A stretch of 64,000 nucleotides of DNA, taken from contig CP071498.1 in the NCBI GenBank assembly GCA_017354895.1, forward strand, positions 992,001 to 1,056,000, written 5' to 3'. This DNA comes from Podospora comata. Its lineage: Eukaryota > Ascomycota > Sordariomycetes > Sordariales > Podosporaceae. Shown in pieces: positions 24,360 through 36,472 of the stretch (the first letter of the stretch is position 1; each line of letters begins with the position of its first letter). Position numbers and translations under genes: made by a program. Under the pieces are notes generated by a model that made no database searches, was not told where the DNA came from, and saw only the letters and a list, made by a program, of their open reading frames with translations.

Positions 24360-26847
24360 ATGACGACTGCAAAACCTCGCGCCCGTGGCCTTCCGTACCT
24401 GCATCGGAATTGGAAAAAGGCATACGACGGCCTGACGTCCCAGATGGGCAACAAGACATCTTCAGAGTCTCGTGACTCTGTTGATCAGATCACCGACCAG
24501 CTTGACACCACTCAACGCGCCGCCAAACGTCGCCGCCTCGAAAATGATCAAGATGTCTTTCCTCTCTACGAAGACTGGGGCAACTCCAAACGTGGTCTTC
24601 GCATTGAGGTTCTCAAAGTCAGTCACAAGGATGCTCCCCGGGTCAAAAATGGCATCATGAACGGACTGGTCCCGCCGAACATCAAAGATGTCTCGCAAAT
24701 CAAGGCTCGATGTCAACTCACCATCATGGGATACAAAGGCGACCATCCCGTCGTCCTCCACGTCGACAGCCAGGTTTGTGACATCAAAGTCTTCAAGAAC
24801 CCCGCTGGTCAGTCCCCCATGGCGCGTTTTTACTCCATCCGACCATTCCACATTCCAGAAGCCAAAATTTCCCTCGAACGCGACGACGACGCTGTGTTTG
24901 GTCTGGCCAACACGTACTCTGTGCATATTGAGCTTCAGTCTGCTGGTGATCCCAACTGGCCACCACGTGACCTCGTCACCGTCAGCGATGAGGATCTTTT
25001 GTATAGTAACAACAGCGGCGGGCTGCCACCACGACAATGGGTCATGAGCGCCAGTATTGCGGACATTTTTAACAAAAATCACCGTAAGACGATGCGGCTT
25101 AGAGTCAAAAAGCATGTCAGCCAAGATATCGCCACAAACTTTCTTATGGATGTGGATGTGCGGTGGTTGACGGCCATCTCCACCCAGAAGACTATGCGGG
25201 AGCACACTAAGGATGTTCTTCCTTGCATCACGGCGTTTGATCCTGATGGACACAACAAGATGGTTGCGAATGGGAATGTCAATGGGGTTGCTGTCATCAA
25301 TGGGGTCAACGGTGCCAATGGGGTGAATGGTGTCGGTGGTGTCAGTGGGCAGGTCAACGGGGGGTCGCTCCCAGACACTCCCGACGAGCTCATGCCTGAG
25401 GGTGATACGACACCCAACAGGTCGAGACGCACAAAACAGAATGTCAACTACAATGTTAGGCAGATGTGGAATACGGCTGTTGGGAAGGAGCCCAAGAAGC
25501 GGAGGAAGTTTGGCGACGCGGTGGAAAATGGGGCGAATCAGCAAGTTGACGAGCACGTTATCACCTACCTCCTGCCCCCAGAACAGGTGCAGATGGTGAA
25601 GTTCATCTGCATCGTCTGCGCCGCCGAGAACGACAATTTGACCCAGCTCCGGCTACACTACCAGAGCCACCCGCAGTACCTGTTCACCTTTGAAATTCGG
25701 CCCAAGCTGGGCTGCTGCGTCACTGTCAAGCCCAACAGCGAGAACCCGGGCAGTCCGCTCAGACCTAAGGTGTACCAGCTTGGTCTACCGGTGGAACCGC
25801 TGGATGTGGAAAAATATGTGAATGGGGACGATAGCTGGCTTGAGCATAGGCTGGGTCCGGACAACGATAGGGATGTTGTGAATAATGGGAAGCCGGCGAA
25901 GCCACAGCCAGTAAGTTAGTAGAGTGACACAGCAGTACATTCTTTCGCCTCGCACCCCCATCATCGCCAATTTCGTTATCGGCATCATTCCTCTTACCAA
26001 CATCGTCACCGTCATCAACCAACACAACCGATTTTCAGTTACCTTCATGTCATTCCACCATACCTTCTTTTTTTTTTTTTTTGTTTTTTTTGCATTCAGT
26101 ACACCACAGACAGAGCAAGTCGCTAATTTCAGCAGAAACCGGCCCCCAAAAAACCCACCAGACCAGTCGTCCTTGTTCCCAAGACGAAGCAACCACTCTT
26201 TGACCCATACAGTAAAGTTGCCCTCGAACCCGGCACCCCAGTCCCTCAGTACCCGATAGACGACTCCTGGCTCTTGCTAAAGCACCGCGAGGCCCTGCAG
26301 GATTTCATCGATCTCAACCACGAAGAAAAAGAGTACATGCAAGAATGGGACGCCTTTATTCTCCGGAAGCATCTTTCGTCACAGCAGTACCTGCCCAAGG
26401 CGTTTTTGCAATTCGTGAAGGACAAGGCGGGGTGGCTGGTGGAGAAGCAGGCGAGGGCGGAAGAGTTTAGTAAACATGTTAGCACGCTGTTGGCGAGGAG
26501 GGTGTTGGGGGAGAATGAGGTGATTGAGTCGACGGCGTTGCTGAATGAGGCGAGGGAAAGGAAGAGCAAAGCGGTGAATGGAGAGGTTAGTGGTGGGGGT
26601 GGTGAGGAGGGGAGGAAGGGGAAGAGGACTGGGGGGTGTTGCGTGGGATGTGGGGAGCCGGTGCCGGTCAGTGAGATGGTTGTTTGTGGGAACAAGGTAT
26701 GTTTTCTTGCCATCTTCTCGACAGACAGGTGACTAATTGTGGGAACAGGAATGCACAAACCGGCTATGGCACGATCGCTGTGTAGATGATAAGAAGACAG
26801 CGAAGAAACTGGGCAGGAAATGGAAGTGCAAGGGCTGCAGGGTTTAG
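24360..26847 (+). CDS. suz12: Polycomb repressive complex 2 subunit SUZ12, with C-terminal PHD-like finger
   Basis: Non-catalytic core subunit of PRC2, needed for H3K27 methylation and facultative heterochromatin; nuclear. Three exons: 24360-25910, 26133-26696 and 26749-26847, all phase 0, giving 737 aa. A basic cluster AAKRRRLEND lies near residue 60. A C2H2 zinc finger of SUZ12 type starts at about residue 417 (CIVC...RLHYQSH). The VEFS box spans about 559-650 (DDSWLLLKHREAL, NHEEKEYMQEWDAFI), the segment that binds the EZH2-type methyltransferase in the family. The tail (about 685-735) has the C4HC3 spacing of a PHD finger: CVGC, VVC..KEC, LWHDRC, WKCKGC. Intron 1 (222 bp) is T-rich; its 3' site could be 26132 or 26135, a one-codon difference. 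A Gly/Asn/Val-rich low-complexity linker occupies about 300-335. Confidence 0.9.
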
Positions 26848-28320
26848 TTGTCCACGCTATCTGTCATCCTCGTCAAGACTTTATGAGGGTGTTTTACTTC
26901 TCTCTGCTCCAACCCAGCGGCCGAGATAGAAAAGAAGGAGGGAACTAATTGGGAAAGGGCACGTTTGACTAGGGATTGATTTTATGGGGAAAGAGAAGGG
27001 AAGAAGGGTTACTTGCGTTGCATTTGCATATGGGGGGAGGCATTATATACCGTTGCTTCAGGGTACTCTGTGTTGCTAGCCTTTGCTTTTTAACCTGGAT
27101 GGATAGATAGGGGGGAGGCACCTGGGGGGAGGGAAAAGGAAGGGGCGAGATAAGGGGGAAATGGGATGGGGGATATGTTGTAACTTGTGTAATAAATTAA
27201 GAACTAAGCTTGCTGATGGGGTGTCTGGGAATATCGGTATAGCGTTGGAACTGGCAAGATTTAATTTAAACATGGGAGTGGAGAGAGGTGTTTACTATAC
27301 TGTATGACATGATTGATATGGCCTTGGCTGATGACATGCTTGAAACTGGATGGAAGTCGTGTGGCAGGTGCCATGGAGAGGATGTGGGCTACATTTTGGG
27401 CACGTGGAATGTTCAAACTTGTCATTGCATCACTGCGCTCCTCCTTGGACACTGATCACCGACCGGCCATGCTTTGATTGAGAGTCAACCATGGAGCTAA
27501 GATTGATATCACGAGTAAACATTTTCTGTGGTGCTGATCGATTCAGCGGTGTTGCTAGGTAGGCACAGAATAATACACACACACAAACCTTGCATTGCCA
27601 TTCCGGGTACTGTGTCCCTCCCTATTTGTGGACCAACAGAAGAAGTTGGTCTACATTACTATAACTATTACCTGGATCATATTTGCCTTGTAACGAACAC
27701 CCTTTAGTACAGCCAAGCAGCAACAACATATTTCACACGCATACCTACCTACGATCCTTAAGGCCACATCCGACAGGGCGGGCACACGTAAAGAATCACT
27801 ACCCCAACAGCCCAGGTTCATTAACACTGTCCTTGATTCCATTTACACAAGCTACTTAAACAGTATAATACTCCCACACAAACCCCTCCCCAACTCCCAA
27901 AATCTAAAGTATATACGTCCTGTTGTCCCTTATACCCTTCTTTTTCTGCATTATCTGTAGTGTTGTTTCCTCCTGTAGGTATCAGGGCAAATTCCCAGGT
28001 ATTAGACCACCCCGCCCCTCCCGCCTCCATTGTGACCACATGTGTGTAAGATATAAAGTAGCAAAAAAGCGAACACCAGTAGACGCCCCCCACCCCGCCC
28101 GGTCAAATTCCGAGTTTGAGAAACCCCCAAACGCCAGTGTACAGTGCAAGAACTCCAGTGAAGATAGGAAAGAAACACAAAGACAGAAACGAAAGAGAAA
28201 AAGAAAACCATGAATCTACAGCCGTCCCGTCCTGACTCTACCGTAACCCAGCCCTTTCACACACAGGTTTAACTCCCGGTGCCAACTCGAGCCAGCTCAA
28301 TACCTGGAAAAAAAAAACCA
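26848..28320. other. Convergent 3' flanks of suz12 and the F-box/LRR gene
   Basis: About 1.5 kb with no supportable gene. It includes a purine-rich stretch at 26930-27160 and a short CA run near 27578-27585. Open frames here are short and unlike known proteins. Confidence 0.45.
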
Positions 28321-30732
28321 TCACCAAGCATACCCCTCATCCTCCCCCTCCCCCCCATCACCCCCATCCCAATCCTCATCACTATCATCATCCCCCTCCC
28401 CGCTCCCCCCCTCGTCCACATCCACAAAGTCATTCATGCTGTACGGCATCGCCACCGGCTTCCCATTGTCCAGCACAACCTCCACCCTGTTGCACATTCC
28501 CTGCCTGTAGTACAACTCCTCCTCCTTCTCCTCCTCCTTTTCCTCATCATCAACCTCCATATCATCATCATCATCTTCTCCCATAATATCCTCCCCATCC
28601 GTCTCCGGCTCCGCATACGAAAACCCAAACCCCTTCTTCTCCGCCACCCTACCACCCCTCAAATCCCGACCAACACTACTAGCCCGGCTGGAGGGGTTGG
28701 AATACTGCTCCCTGATCCTGCTGCTTCTCCTCGACGGGCTATCCACGCCCCGTTTCTTGGTTTTCTTGGCCACAGACAGAGGGGATTCAACCACCTCCCC
28801 ACCAACAGCAGCAGCAGGAGCAGCTCTCAACGAAGTAATCCCCGTACCCTCATCAAAATCATCCCTCAAAAACACCTTCCTGAGCGTATTACTCCACCTG
28901 TCCCTAAAATCCGACCTCTGCTGATACGGCACATCAAGCATAACCTTCAAGTCAATCTCCCTCAACCTAGACAGCCCCCCCGCGCAATCAACAAGCGACC
29001 GAAAAAAAACCTCGGCCGCCTCCGCAGTCCAATGCTTGAAATCCTTCAGCTCGATCCCAACCAACGTCTCCGGCCAAACAGGCGCACTCTCAAACCTCTC
29101 CAGCACCCCACACGTCGCATCAACATTCCGATACCCCAGCTCAATCTGCGCCCCAATCTTGTAGTCCATCACCACCCACTTCAACCTCGGACACGCCTTC
29201 CCCAAAATCGTAAGCCACGAAAGCGACAGCGCGCGGTTATGCCTCAGCGTCAAGCTCTCCAGTCTATTGCCGTGCGTGAGCAAAAAACTGGCGAGATCCT
29301 CGTCGGTAACCTCGCAGCAGTTGATCAGATCGAGACCTCTAAGGTTCCTGGGCAGCATCGGAAGGATCCTATCGTCGATTGCATTCGAGTACTCAAACCC
29401 GACATGCTCCAGTTGCGACAAGGCATTGATCGCGTCGGCCATGTTTTTCACAAAAACGTTATCCCTCTCCAAAACCTCCGCCTCATCATCCCTCGACGTG
29501 GCCTCAAGAGAAGGAAGTTGGTAATTGAGCAAGGTCACCTTCTTCACACTGGACAACTCCCTCTCATGAATCTTCTTGATCTCCCCCCAGTCAAACGCGT
29601 GCTCCGTGAACCGGCGATTCCATCGCCACTCCACCAGCCTCGCACCCGACGCCTCCAATCCTTGGAACAGTTGCCTGGGATACCGCCAGCGGAGGTTGCT
29701 CCCCATATCCCTCATCACCGGGTCGTCCTTCCAATGGTACAGCTCCAGCGCCTTGAGCTCGGGGAGGTGACGCAGCAGCTGTGTAAAGTCGAGCGGCTCA
29801 CCCCTGTGAAGCTTGGAAGCAATCTCATTAACATCGATAGAAAGTCTCCTGATCTTGGTCCGGTAGGCAAATAACGTCGTGCTCGGGTCTTTAGCAAGGA
29901 GCGACACAAGGCCGTGTGCCATGCCCCTGCTGGCCAATGGAGGGCGACGATATAAAGCAGTGATGGCAGGCTCTTCCAAAGCTCGACAGATTGTGCTTGC
30001 AGCAAGAAGCCATTTCGCTCTGTGCGAGTCTTCAAGGGACGAGGAGGCATCTTGAAAGACCTGCTCCCAAAAGAACCAGGGCAGACTGACCCAGTTGGGA
30101 ATGAACACTTCCTGAGGTCTGGATTCAGCGACAGCCTCTGGCGTAGTAGCCGCTGTCTTGGGCGGCTTGAGCACCAATTGCCCAGCCCGCAGCGTCTGTC
30201 TAGTAGGCGTCGTCTGCTTCCTCCTCTTCACAGACCTAGCACTACTCCGTCTCGGACTGCCGGTGCGCTCGGCACCAACACCCAGCGTCGTCGTAAAGCT
30301 CCCATGATCATCCTCCTCAGGGGCACCCTCACTCTCATCATTGTAAAACCCCGACCTGTGTCTCGTGCGTTTTGAGCGACGACGAGCGGTACCAGCCGAC
30401 AAAGCACCCGGTGACACGGCTCTTTTGCCGTGCGACCCGACAGGCGTCCGAAATGGAAGCGATGTGGTGATTAGCTGCTGCTGCTGCTGCGGTGATTGTA
30501 TCACACGATGGCCGTTGGTGGAGGTGGTAGAGCTGAAAGACGAGGCTGAGCTCCTGGTGACCCGGCTGCTGAGCGAAACGTGGGGATCATCGGCCTCTCC
30601 TCCTGACGACGCACCCCCCTGGACGCCGGCATCTTGGCGCGGAGTACGAGGCCGCAAGCTCCGGCGCAGCACCGGCGACGTAGCGGATCCAGGTGTGTGA
30701 GACACCACCACACCACCGTTGCGAGTCCTCAT
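28321..30732 (-). CDS. F-box-like, leucine-rich-repeat protein (unknown substrate)
   Basis: A single exon gives 803 aa. Residues 1-210 are Ser/Arg/Thr-rich and look disordered, with nuclear-type basic patches (TARRRSKRTRHRSGF; RSARSVKRRKQT). An F-box-like helical segment follows at about 212-260 (SLPWFFWEQVFQDA...LLAASTICRALEEP), then irregular LRRs at about 290-620 (LPELKALELYHWKD, LRGLDLINCCEVTDEDLASF, NRLESLTLRHN). The last 180 residues are basic, then strongly acidic. F-box/LRR proteins usually act as SCF ubiquitin-ligase receptors. The F-box here is degenerate, so a role outside SCF is possible. A 531-residue antisense open frame on the plus strand is low-complexity and rejected. I recognise no named orthologue. 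Confidence 0.8.
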   Translation of the reverse strand: MRTRNGGVVVSHTPGSATSPVLRRSLRPRTPRQDAGVQGGASSGGEADDPHVSLSSRVTRSSASSFSSTTSTNGHRVIQSPQQQQQLITTSLPFRTPVGSHGKRAVSPGALSAGTARRRSKRTRHRSGFYNDESEGAPEEDDHGSFTTTLGVGAERTGSPRRSSARSVKRRKQTTPTRQTLRAGQLVLKPPKTAATTPEAVAESRPQEVFIPNWVSLPWFFWEQVFQDASSSLEDSHRAKWLLAASTICRALEEPAITALYRRPPLASRGMAHGLVSLLAKDPSTTLFAYRTKIRRLSIDVNEIASKLHRGEPLDFTQLLRHLPELKALELYHWKDDPVMRDMGSNLRWRYPRQLFQGLEASGARLVEWRWNRRFTEHAFDWGEIKKIHERELSSVKKVTLLNYQLPSLEATSRDDEAEVLERDNVFVKNMADAINALSQLEHVGFEYSNAIDDRILPMLPRNLRGLDLINCCEVTDEDLASFLLTHGNRLESLTLRHNRALSLSWLTILGKACPRLKWVVMDYKIGAQIELGYRNVDATCGVLERFESAPVWPETLVGIELKDFKHWTAEAAEVFFRSLVDCAGGLSRLREIDLKVMLDVPYQQRSDFRDRWSNTLRKVFLRDDFDEGTGITSLRAAPAAAVGGEVVESPLSVAKKTKKRGVDSPSRRSSRIREQYSNPSSRASSVGRDLRGGRVAEKKGFGFSYAEPETDGEDIMGEDDDDDMEVDDEEKEEEKEEELYYRQGMCNRVEVVLDNGKPVAMPYSMNDFVDVDEGGSGEGDDDSDEDWDGGDGGEGEDEGYAW

Positions 30733-31287
30733 GGCGAGTTTGTGTGGGCGACCATCTAGTGAGAAGCAACAGGTTGGAACGACAGGTTTTTTTTATCGAG
30801 TGCAAGTGCAAATTAAACGCGGCTCGAGGCAAGAAGATGCAAGTCGCAGTTCGATGGTTGAAAGAAAGAGATCCGGAAGCGGGACGGCCTGTGAGCTGTG
30901 AATGGTTCACTCGCTCATCTGTCAAACCTTGGCCGATAGTGGGGCACAAGCTTTGGTGCAAGTGCCCCTTCAGAACAGCCATCGGGTTAGGGTTAACAAA
31001 GGCCATTACAGTTATCAACATATATATATATATATCAGAAAACAAGATGTGTGCTGCATTAGATAGATAGTATTTCTCAGTTCATGTGCTAGAAGGGATT
31101 TAAGCACTCTGGGAATAGCAAATCATAAAAGCAAAACCCAGTCCCAGAATCCATGACTGCACTCTGCTGACTGCTGCCGACTTCTCTATCCACATTAGCA
31201 GTTTGCCTCCTGTCCCTTTGCCTTTCCCAAAAACCCCAAACGCCAAACAATGCATTGGTCAAAGTGAATTTTCATGCCATCAGCCAT
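30733..31287. promoter_or_regulatory. Promoter of the F-box/LRR gene and 3' flank of ufd1
   Basis: A 555-bp interval with no gene. It holds two tandem telomere-type repeats, GGGTTAGGGTTA, at 30984-30995, and a (TA)n run at about 31020-31036, some 250-300 bp upstream of the F-box/LRR start. Confidence 0.45.
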
Positions 31288-32497
31288 TTAGCGGGGGTCC
31301 TTGCCATCCAACCGCCTCCCCTTGCTTTCCTCTGGCTTCTTTTCAACCGGAGGCTTCTCCTCGTCCTCTGGATTCTTGACCACTCCGCGCAACGTCTGTC
31401 CTCGGCCAGCAAAGTGAGGCTGCTTGGCGTTCGCCGCCTCTCTCTCCTTGTCCGCAGCTGTCTTGACAGGCTTGATCTCATACCCCAGGAACAGTTTATT
31501 TGGCGGCAAACGCAACGGCGCCGGACCGTTATTCCTTCTCTTGGGCAGCGCCGCAGCAGGTAGCGCAGCATTCCCGATGTTAACTGACGCACCAGCAACT
31601 GGAGTCGCCGGCTTTGGTGTTGACGCCTTACTTCCCTTCTTGCTCAGCCGGTTACCCTCCCCAGCAAAGTTCCCGATCATGACGTTAACTGCGCTGGGAG
31701 CAATGGCACCGTAGTTGATGGCTTGCGCCATGGTCCCCTGGCTGTGCATCAGACCTCCGGGAGCCACTCCACCTGGGCCCATGGCACTGCGCGGAGTGCT
31801 GGTGCCGCTCCCACGAGGCTGTCTCTCAGGCTCGACATAACCCACTGGTGGGGCAAAATCAACACTGACATCGGTCTCTATCATGCAGACGCCCATCTTG
31901 TCCGTCTCGGGCTTGACCTCCAGCACAGCCATCTCGTAAATCTCGTCGTTGTATTCAAAGTTGAAAACATCACCCTTGGTCAGAGTGGCAAAGTTGCGAA
32001 AGGCCTTTTCGAGAACGGCGCGTGGATCGCTGATGTCGAGGAAGTTGACTGACTGGGGTTGCAGCTTGACCAGCTTGGCAAGCTCGAGAGAGGTCGTCTT
32101 GATCTGGATCATGTCACCGACGTCGAGTTTGAGTGTTTGCATCATCTACCACTGGTTAGCACGGCACTTATACTCATTCACAAGTGACTTGTAGCACACA
32201 TACCCATTGAGGAACATAAGCCCTGCCCTCCTCGGCCACGAACTCTAGCACGCCAGCATGCGTGTGCTTGCCCTCGGCCCCGTTGATCAACTCCAGCATG
32301 ATCGGCCACTGGACGTGTAACCTAGATACCTTGTCGAGAGCCGAAGGAGGGAGGAAGATCTTGGAGCCGTAGTTGAGCTCGGGGCGTTCGGCGCCGGGGG
32401 CCATGACCAAGGGGTAGCAGCGATAGTATTCATCGAAGCGCTGTACGCGAGGGACTCTACCCCCGCCTCCGTAGCCAAACTGTTTGTAATCAGACAT
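31288..32497 (-). CDS. ufd1: Ubiquitin fusion degradation protein Ufd1
   Basis: Cofactor of the Cdc48/p97 unfoldase with Npl4; it extracts ubiquitylated proteins in ERAD and other quality-control pathways. Two exons, 32497-32204 and 32145-31288, with a 58-bp phase-0 intron, giving 383 aa. The Ufd1 double-psi barrel region spans about residues 15-190 (FDEYYRCYPLVMAPG, GSKIFLPPSALDKVSRL, HAGVLEFVAEEGRAYVPQW, QSVNFLDISDPRAVLEKA, VDFAPPVGYVEPE). The C-terminal half is low-complexity with a conserved LPPNKLFLGYEIKP near residue 300, the Cdc48/Npl4-binding side in the family. ATG 32497 is the simplest start. An upstream ATG at 32580 joined through a 55-bp intron would add nine residues in frame (see findings). 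Confidence 0.95.
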
Positions 32498-33149
32498 CAG
32501 CAACGTGCTTTCGAGGTTGTGCTGCCGGCGGGGTGGTGATATCTCGGCGCTGCCAAGGGTGCAAGGATGAGCTTACCATTTTGCTTGATGAACCGAGATT
32601 TAAAGCTGCCTGTAAAACCGCGTAGCTTTGGTTGCGTTGCTGGGGGGAGGTAAGAAAGCTGCTGTATCTTCCAATGCGGCGCTGTGGTAGCAAAAGAAGA
32701 AAGTGAATGGCAGCTGGTCGTTGAGGTTCCGAAGGCAGCCAGTGGATGACATACCTACTGTCCGTCACAGTCGCGGCCCAAGCTCAATGCGCACTGTGGG
32801 GTTCCGCGGGGTGTTGTGGCTGCTGTGGCGCGACCTTCAACAGCTTTATGTATTCAGAAATTGTCTGAAGATTACTCGATGCTCTACTGAGCGTATATAT
32901 ACTATTATCAAGTGAATCTCGAGAGAGCTAAGCTGGCAACCACAAGGTGCTCCCTGGCGCTGCATGTGAAACCTTTAGATTCACCATCACGACCGAGCCT
33001 CCTGACGTCATACCTCCCCCAACCCCAACCCTTATCGCTTACCTTTCATCTCGATAATCGCAACATATCGCGTCCTCAACTTCCCATTTCACCCTCACCA
33101 CCACCATCACCATCACCACCACCAACACCACCCCCATCACAACCACACC
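32498..33149. promoter_or_regulatory. Divergent promoter region, ufd1/lin1
   Basis: A 650-bp interval between divergent starts. The part next to lin1 (33020-33149) is a C/A-rich leader with repeated ACCACC/CATCACC. No other gene seen. Confidence 0.5.
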
Positions 33150-34592
33150 ATGGCCTCCCGCTTCTCCGCCGCGCGTCCCAAACGCGCCTCCGAAGCCTTC
33201 GCCCGCACCCACCACGGCTCAACCTCCGGATCCTCCTCCAAAAAAGTCCGCTTCGACGTCCGCAACCCCTCCGCCCTCGCACCCACCGCCGACTCGGACG
33301 AATCCGACCAAGAAGAACAAGATCAAACCCTCGCCGCCGACGTAATCGGCTCCTCCACCCGCGCAACAAAACGCGGAGCAGTAAACATCGACGGCTACGA
33401 CTCCGACTCTGAAAACGAGCACTTTGAAGCCCGCGCCGAAGCCCGCAGCGACAAGGTCAACCTCGAAGACGCCCTCGACAGTTACAACTCCCAACCCACC
33501 ACCACCTCTAAACCAGACTCTGACGATGAAATCGACATGTTTGGCACCGCCGACTCAGACACTGAGTCCAAACCTTCCAACAAACCCTCCAAAAAAAAGG
33601 ACAAAACTGTCAACTTTTTAGATGTTGACCAGATTGAAGGTCAAGAAGGGGACTCCAAATCAGGCGGTCACATCACCCTCAACCCTTCAGCCGAACCCAC
33701 CCTCTCCGATGACGAAGACGACGACGAAGAAGAAAATCCCGACACCATCGCCGCGGCCATCGCAGAAGAGGGCCTAGACGAGGAAGTCGGCCTGGGAGGC
33801 CTAAAAAAACATGCACCCAAGATCGACGCCTTCAACATGCGCGCCGAGCAGGAAGAGGGCGCTTTTGACGAGGCGGGGAATTTCATCAGGAAGGCTGCTG
33901 ATGCTGATGCTGTTCATGACCGCTGGCTGGAGGGGGTTAGTAAAAAGGAAATGAAGGCTGCTGCTGCTGCGCATGAGAAGAGAGAGGAGGGGTTGAGGAA
34001 GAGACAAAAGGAGGAGGATAAGATTACGACTGGGGAGTTGATGACGCGGCTTATACTAAAGCTAGAAAAGGGGGAAACTGCGCTGGAGGCGTTGGCTAGG
34101 CTTAGGAAGGGGCAGAAGAGGGAGAGGAAGGTGCCGAGGTGGAAGTTGGAGAAACAAAAGAAGAAAAACAATGGGGGAGGGGGAGGGGATGAGATGGATG
34201 TTGATGCTGGTGGGTATAGAAAGGAGAAGGATGCGGAACAGGAGGGGATTAAAGAGACGATTGGGGATATTGCGGATGCGGCGGACAAGTTGATGGGGAG
34301 GGAGTACCCGGATATATATGATTATGAAAGGGAGAGGTTGTGCAGGATGTATTATAATGAAACGGGGGAGAGGTGGGTTGAGCCAGCAACGGAAGAGGAA
34401 GAATCACAACCAGCAGAGAAGATGTGGGAGTTTAGGTGGGTGGACGGACGGGATGGGGGAGAAGGGAATATACAAGGGCCTTTTGATGGCAAGACTATGG
34501 AGGCGTGGAGGGAGGCGGGGTATTTTGGGGAGGGGGTTGAGTTTAGAGTCAAGGGGACAGAAGGGTGGATGAGGGTGGCGGATTTTGTTTAG
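33150..34592 (+). CDS. lin1: GYF-domain protein of the Lin1/CD2BP2 (U5-52K) family
   Basis: Homologue of human CD2BP2/U5-52K and yeast Lin1, which associate with U5 snRNP components during snRNP biogenesis. A single exon gives 480 aa. Most of the protein is charged and disordered (Asp/Glu-rich 40-230), with the family block KIDAFNMRAEQEEGAFDEAG near 225-245 and a helical region (about 260-380). The GYF domain is C-terminal, about 424-478: MWEFRWVDG, then IQGPFDGKTMEAWREAGYF and GVEFRVKG. GYF domains bind proline-rich PPGx-type ligands. The first half uses C-ending codons while the second half is G/A-rich on the coding strand. The assignment is firm from the GYF plus the DAFNMRAE block. Confidence 0.93.
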   Translation: MASRFSAARPKRASEAFARTHHGSTSGSSSKKVRFDVRNPSALAPTADSDESDQEEQDQTLAADVIGSSTRATKRGAVNIDGYDSDSENEHFEARAEARSDKVNLEDALDSYNSQPTTTSKPDSDDEIDMFGTADSDTESKPSNKPSKKKDKTVNFLDVDQIEGQEGDSKSGGHITLNPSAEPTLSDDEDDDEEENPDTIAAAIAEEGLDEEVGLGGLKKHAPKIDAFNMRAEQEEGAFDEAGNFIRKAADADAVHDRWLEGVSKKEMKAAAAAHEKREEGLRKRQKEEDKITTGELMTRLILKLEKGETALEALARLRKGQKRERKVPRWKLEKQKKKNNGGGGGDEMDVDAGGYRKEKDAEQEGIKETIGDIADAADKLMGREYPDIYDYERERLCRMYYNETGERWVEPATEEEESQPAEKMWEFRWVDGRDGGEGNIQGPFDGKTMEAWREAGYFGEGVEFRVKGTEGWMRVADFV

Positions 34593-34882
34593 CATTGCAT
34601 CGATTTTTTGATTTTTGGGAAGCAAAAAAAGGGACGTAAAAGGAGTTTTCAGCGATACCCAAGTATGTAGTAATTCGTAATTTGAACACATTAACAGCCC
34701 TTGGTGCACCACCATGGCAGTGATGCTCGGTTTGGTCTCTCAAAGCAATCTATTTCATTACAGTTACAATCCATGATCTGCCTCCCCATGTAAACAAACA
34801 CAGCAATTCTCTTTTTATCCCCTATCCCGTAACGCCTACGCAAAAATTCCCATAGACAGCAAGCATACACATTTCCCCTCTA
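34593..34882. other. Convergent 3' flanks of lin1 and rvb2
   Basis: A 290-bp spacer between converging stop codons. It is AT-rich, with no gene. Confidence 0.5.

Positions 34883-36472
<1,590 letters not shown>

Noticed and set aside
28279-29874. 531-residue plus-strand open frame opposite the F-box/LRR gene
   Set aside because: Low-complexity Ile/Leu/Pro/Arg composition produced by the antisense of acidic and repeat codons.
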